Positions 63,501 through 64,000 of a stretch of DNA of 64,000 bases are shown here, one piece after another. This DNA is from Clostridium sp. BJN0013 (GTDB lineage: Bacteria > Bacillota > Clostridia > Clostridiales > Clostridiaceae). The notes beneath the pieces were generated by a model. The model saw only the letters and a list, made by a program, of their open reading frames with translations. It had not been told where the DNA came from and made no database searches. Location of the stretch: NCBI RefSeq assembly GCF_040939125.1, contig NZ_CP162495.1:372001-436000 (forward strand). Reading direction: 5' to 3'. Position 1 is the stretch's first letter. Every line of letters starts with the position of its first letter. The position numbers and the translations under genes are program-made.

Positions 63501-64000
63501 TATCAGATATAATAGCTAGGGAAACATTAGAAGAAGGTTTCATAGAAGAATCTAGAGTAAGAGATGGAGATAAAGTTATAGTTGGAGGAATATTATCACA
63601 GGTATCTAGAAAAATTACTAAGAATAATGACATGATGGCTTTTGCTAGATTAGAAGACCTATATGGAATCATGGAGATAATAATATTCTCTAAAATTTTT
63701 CAGAAATTTAAAAGTTTAATTTATGATGATTCCATAGTTTTGGTAAAGGGCAGGATAAGTATTAGAGAAGAGGAGCAGCCTAAGTTAATCTGTGAAGTTA
63801 TAGAGCCCCTTATGAGAATAGATACGGAAAAACTTTATATCTTAATTGAAGAACAGCAGGATATAAGAAACACCTTGAAAGAAGTTAAGCCTTTATTTAT
63901 AAATTTTAGTGGAAGTGTTCCGGTGTATTTATGTACACAAAAAGAGAGAAAAAAATTCAGGTTGGACAGAGAACTGTGGGTAAAATCCGATTTAGAGCTT
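60575..64000 (+). CDS. dnaE: DNA polymerase III subunit alpha, DnaE type (3' end beyond window)
   Basis: The frame is open from the ATG at 60575 to the right edge (1142 codons), so only about the last 40-50 residues seem to be missing. The PHP domain opens the protein (HQHTEYSLLDSSAKI, ITDHGSMYGC). The polymerase core has GPGRGSGVGSIVAYTLGIT and the catalytic carboxylates in PDIDSDF (residues 399-405). Then come GCMVYQEQVMQI, an HhH and an OB-fold near the end. This is the DnaE replicase paralogue, not PolC. AAGGAGG lies 13 bases before the ATG, just after repeat copy G. Confidence 0.96.
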   Translation, partial: MGDKKYKWVSLHQHTEYSLLDSSAKISELVARAKELGMDSIAITDHGSMYGCVEFYKEAKAQGIKPIIGCEIYVSQKSMYVKQNNGENENYHLVLLVKNKEGYKNLMKIVSTASIEGFYYKPRVDHDYLREHSKGLIALSACMGGEVQANILKDNVKTAKEIALFYKKIFREGFYLELQYHGIEEQLKINQELISMSKELNIPLVATNDVHYIRKEDYRSHDVLLCIQTGKTVDEEQRMRYPSDEFYLKSPEQMYEIFSYVPEALENTVKIAKQCSFDYEFHNSKLPKFPLEEDIDPYEYMRELCYKGLEKRYKNIDDNLINRLEYELDIIKKMGYVDYFLIVWDFIRFATQNGIMTGPGRGSGVGSIVAYTLGITKVDPIKYNLIFERFLNPERISMPDIDSDFCYERRGEVIDYVVGKYGKNNVSQIVTFGTMAARACIRDVGRAMNYPYGEVDRIAKMIPTMPNITIDKALEINPEFKEAYEEEPRTKELIDVAKALEGLPRHTSTHAAGVVIASEPLINYVPLQKNEGNIVTQFTMNTLEELGLLKMDFLGLRTLTVLRDALTMIKENKGESIDLDNIDYDDKAVYDMIGQGKTVGVFQFESPGMTSFMKELKPDSLEDIIAGISLYRPGPMAEIPKYIKNKNNVHEINYVTPQLEHILSVTYGCMVYQEQVMQIVRDLAGYSMGRSDLVRRAMSKKKHHVMEEERRNFVYGIVDENGKVEVPGCIRNGISEKAANDIFDSMIDFASYAFNKSHAAAYAVVAFQTAYLMHYYPTEFTAAMLNSVKGDSEKVAYYIRFAKGIGIEVLPPSINESYAKFTVENGKIRFGLSAVKNVGENIIDSIVKSRLKYGKFKDLVDFCSNIEIQSINKRVVESLIKAGAFDCFGKYRSQLSLVYEKIIDSVINSRKKNIKGQISLFSQIEDSSIEIQYPSIKEFMKRDMLSMEKEMTGLYLSGHPLDEYEKTLRLQTDTKISDIIARETLEEGFIEESRVRDGDKVIVGGILSQVSRKITKNNDMMAFARLEDLYGIMEIIIFSKIFQKFKSLIYDDSIVLVKGRISIREEEQPKLICEVIEPLMRIDTEKLYILIEEQQDIRNTLKEVKPLFINFSGSVPVYLCTQKERKKFRLDRELWVKSDLEL

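Noticed and set aside
61173-63672. Several minus-strand ORFs across dnaE
   Set aside because: They lie opposite an open, motif-complete dnaE frame and carry no RBS.

Overview
The window is AT-rich, low-GC Gram-positive DNA from a Clostridium. The evidence is the gene content (sleB, ribU, tex, acpS-nnr-lipoprotein-alr-ndoAI-ndoA, ftsEX-ctp, uvrBA, rapZ-yvcK-whiA-ytoI-dnaE), strong Shine-Dalgarno sequences, common TTG/GTG starts, and T-box, FMN and M-box leaders. A CoA-transferase at 22024-23337 closely resembles, from memory, the 4-hydroxybutyrate/butyryl-CoA transferases (Cat2/Cat3) of Clostridium kluyveri. C. kluyveri or a close relative is therefore my best guess, as inference. The window is chromosomal core. 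I see no prophage, transposase, CRISPR array or rRNA.

Layout: 3-2780 is the end of a MacA/MacB-type ABC export operon followed by a 31-codon ORF. 3160-9287 holds tex, an FMN-riboswitch ribU, a ylqG-ylqH pair related to flagellar export proteins, and a phosphoesterase. 9367-11082 holds a DUF2225 gene and a small alarmone synthetase. 11111-14255 is leuS on the minus strand with a Leu T-box, plus tRNA-Gln. 14334-18059 is a minus-strand run (CYTH, DUF5685, DnaJ-like, membrane protein) and fba. 18596-24793 carries DUF4363/DUF421, a nucleoside kinase with an overlapping upstream ORF, the CoA-transferase and pssA. 25002-31861 is a set of small single genes, including an M-box-controlled MgtE-like protein without a membrane domain, sleB and an orphan PTS IIA. 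32100-37208 is acpS-nnr-lipoprotein-alr-ndoAI-ndoA. 37385-48746 is a split transketolase, ftsEX, ctp, a MinJ-like PDZ protein and uvrBA. 48816-64000 is an FHA-FtsW-PBP cell-wall set, uvrC, murB, rapZ-yvcK-whiA, ytoI and most of dnaE.

The most unusual signal is a family of roughly 145-150 bp intergenic elements, seven copies in 64 kb plus one or two remnants, in both orientations. Each full copy folds into two adjacent hairpins. The stems change sequence between copies while keeping pairing, and the apical loop and central junction are conserved. Several copies sit directly behind Rho-independent terminators, including between the FMN riboswitch and ribU and between the leuS T-box and leuS. 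One copy has been absorbed into the 3' end of fba. I do not recognise the family; a mobile palindromic (MITE/REP-like) element or a structured RNA are both possible.
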